From DASTHS01 sp035718085 (GTDB lineage: Bacteria > Actinomycetota > Acidimicrobiia > Acidimicrobiales > Palsa-688): a stretch of DNA of 11,067 nt. The stretch covers positions 1-11,067 of the forward strand of contig DASTHS010000261.1 in assembly GCA_035718085.1 (NCBI GenBank), in the 5' to 3' direction. A program made the position numbers and the translations under genes. Positions 10,758 through 11,067 of this stretch are shown in pieces. Below the pieces are notes generated by a model. The model searched no databases. It was not told the DNA's origin and saw only the letters and a list, made by a program, of their open reading frames with translations. Within the stretch, counting starts at the first letter, position 1, and each line of letters opens with the position of its first letter.

Positions 10758-11067
10758 CTAGTAGCGGTAGGCCTCGCTCTTGTAGGGGCCCTCGAGGGGC
10801 ACGCCCAGGTAGTCGGCCTGCCGCTCGGAGAGGGGGGTGAGGCGCACGCCGAGCTTGTCGAGGTGAAGTCGGGCCACCTTCTCGTCGAGGTGGCGCGGCA
10901 GCACGTACACGCCGGTGGGGTAGGCGTCGGTGCGGGTGAACAGCTCGATCTGGGCCAGCACCTGGTTGGTGAAGCTGGAGCTCATCACGAAGCTCGGGTG
11001 GCCGGTGGCGCAGCCGAGGTTCACCAAGCGGCCCTCGGCGAGGACGATGACGGCGTGGCCGTCGGGG
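10758..11067 (-). CDS. ahcY: Adenosylhomocysteinase, C-terminal fragment
   Basis: The frame is open from the right edge to TAG at 10760-10758 and gives the last 103 residues. NLGCATGHPSFVMSSSFTNQ is the highly conserved block of S-adenosylhomocysteine hydrolase whose His contacts the adenosine moiety. VYVLPRHLDEKVARLHL and the C-terminal KSEAYRY match the family; in the tetramer the final Lys and Tyr reach into the neighbouring subunit's NAD site. The enzyme reversibly splits S-adenosylhomocysteine into adenosine and homocysteine, relieving inhibition of methyltransferases in the methionine/SAM cycle. About three quarters of the gene lies beyond the right edge. Translation at the very edge reads PDGHAVIVLAEGRLVNLG, so the frame is intact. 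A strong hairpin follows the stop. Confidence 0.96.
   Translation of the reverse strand, partial: PDGHAVIVLAEGRLVNLGCATGHPSFVMSSSFTNQVLAQIELFTRTDAYPTGVYVLPRHLDEKVARLHLDKLGVRLTPLSERQADYLGVPLEGPYKSEAYRY

Noticed and set aside
1..11067. Mobile element, CRISPR array, tRNA/rRNA, riboswitch or defence island
   Set aside because: No transposase, integrase, regular spaced repeats, tRNA-like cloverleaf or defence motif was seen, and base composition looks even throughout.

Overview
The window is ordinary-looking, very GC-rich chromosome. Codon third positions are almost all G or C, GTG/TTG starts are frequent, and the genes are packed tightly on both strands. The gene content (an Rpf-type muralytic enzyme, a DapC/YbdL-like aminotransferase, a SAM-cycle hydrolase, a Cheo-box-type SOS site) points to a high-GC actinobacterium. 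The style of the small zinc-ribbon, VOC and phosphoribosyltransferase proteins suggests class Acidimicrobiia, but that is an inference from memory of such proteins, not a search. No tRNA, rRNA, CRISPR array, transposase or phage gene was seen.

Layout. (1) 1-113, minus: the first 37 codons of a Maf-like nucleotide pyrophosphatase. (2) 151-2348, plus: a UvrD/PcrA-type SF1 helicase behind a perfect palindromic LexA-type box and a -10 element. (3) 2360-4196, minus: three genes read leftwards: a secreted coiled-coil/Rpf protein, a 65-aa zinc-ribbon protein, and a STAS anti-sigma-factor antagonist that converges on the helicase. (4) 4257-7821, plus: an aminotransferase and, 19 bp behind it, a DMSO-reductase-family molybdoenzyme of the BisC/DorA type. 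(5) 7833-9893, plus: a crotonase-fold protein without the two hydratase glutamates, a VOC (glyoxalase-like) protein with a four-unit pentapeptide repeat, and a type I phosphoribosyltransferase. (6) 9908-11067, minus: the 3' end of adenosylhomocysteinase, a NadD/CoaD-like nucleotidyltransferase, and a 55-aa two-helix membrane protein that converges on the phosphoribosyltransferase.

The genes do not form one pathway; they are housekeeping and stress functions side by side. The most informative signal is regulatory. At least five starts are preceded by a TANNNT hexamer ending 6-8 bases before the start codon, which is the geometry of leaderless transcription. Three of these hexamers begin with the TAG stop codon of the gene upstream, so stop codon and promoter share bases. 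One of the three points at an 8-codon mini-ORF that overlaps the membrane-protein start as GTGA. I found no clearly new multi-gene system; the crotonase without catalytic glutamates and the conserved-looking small proteins are the main functional unknowns.
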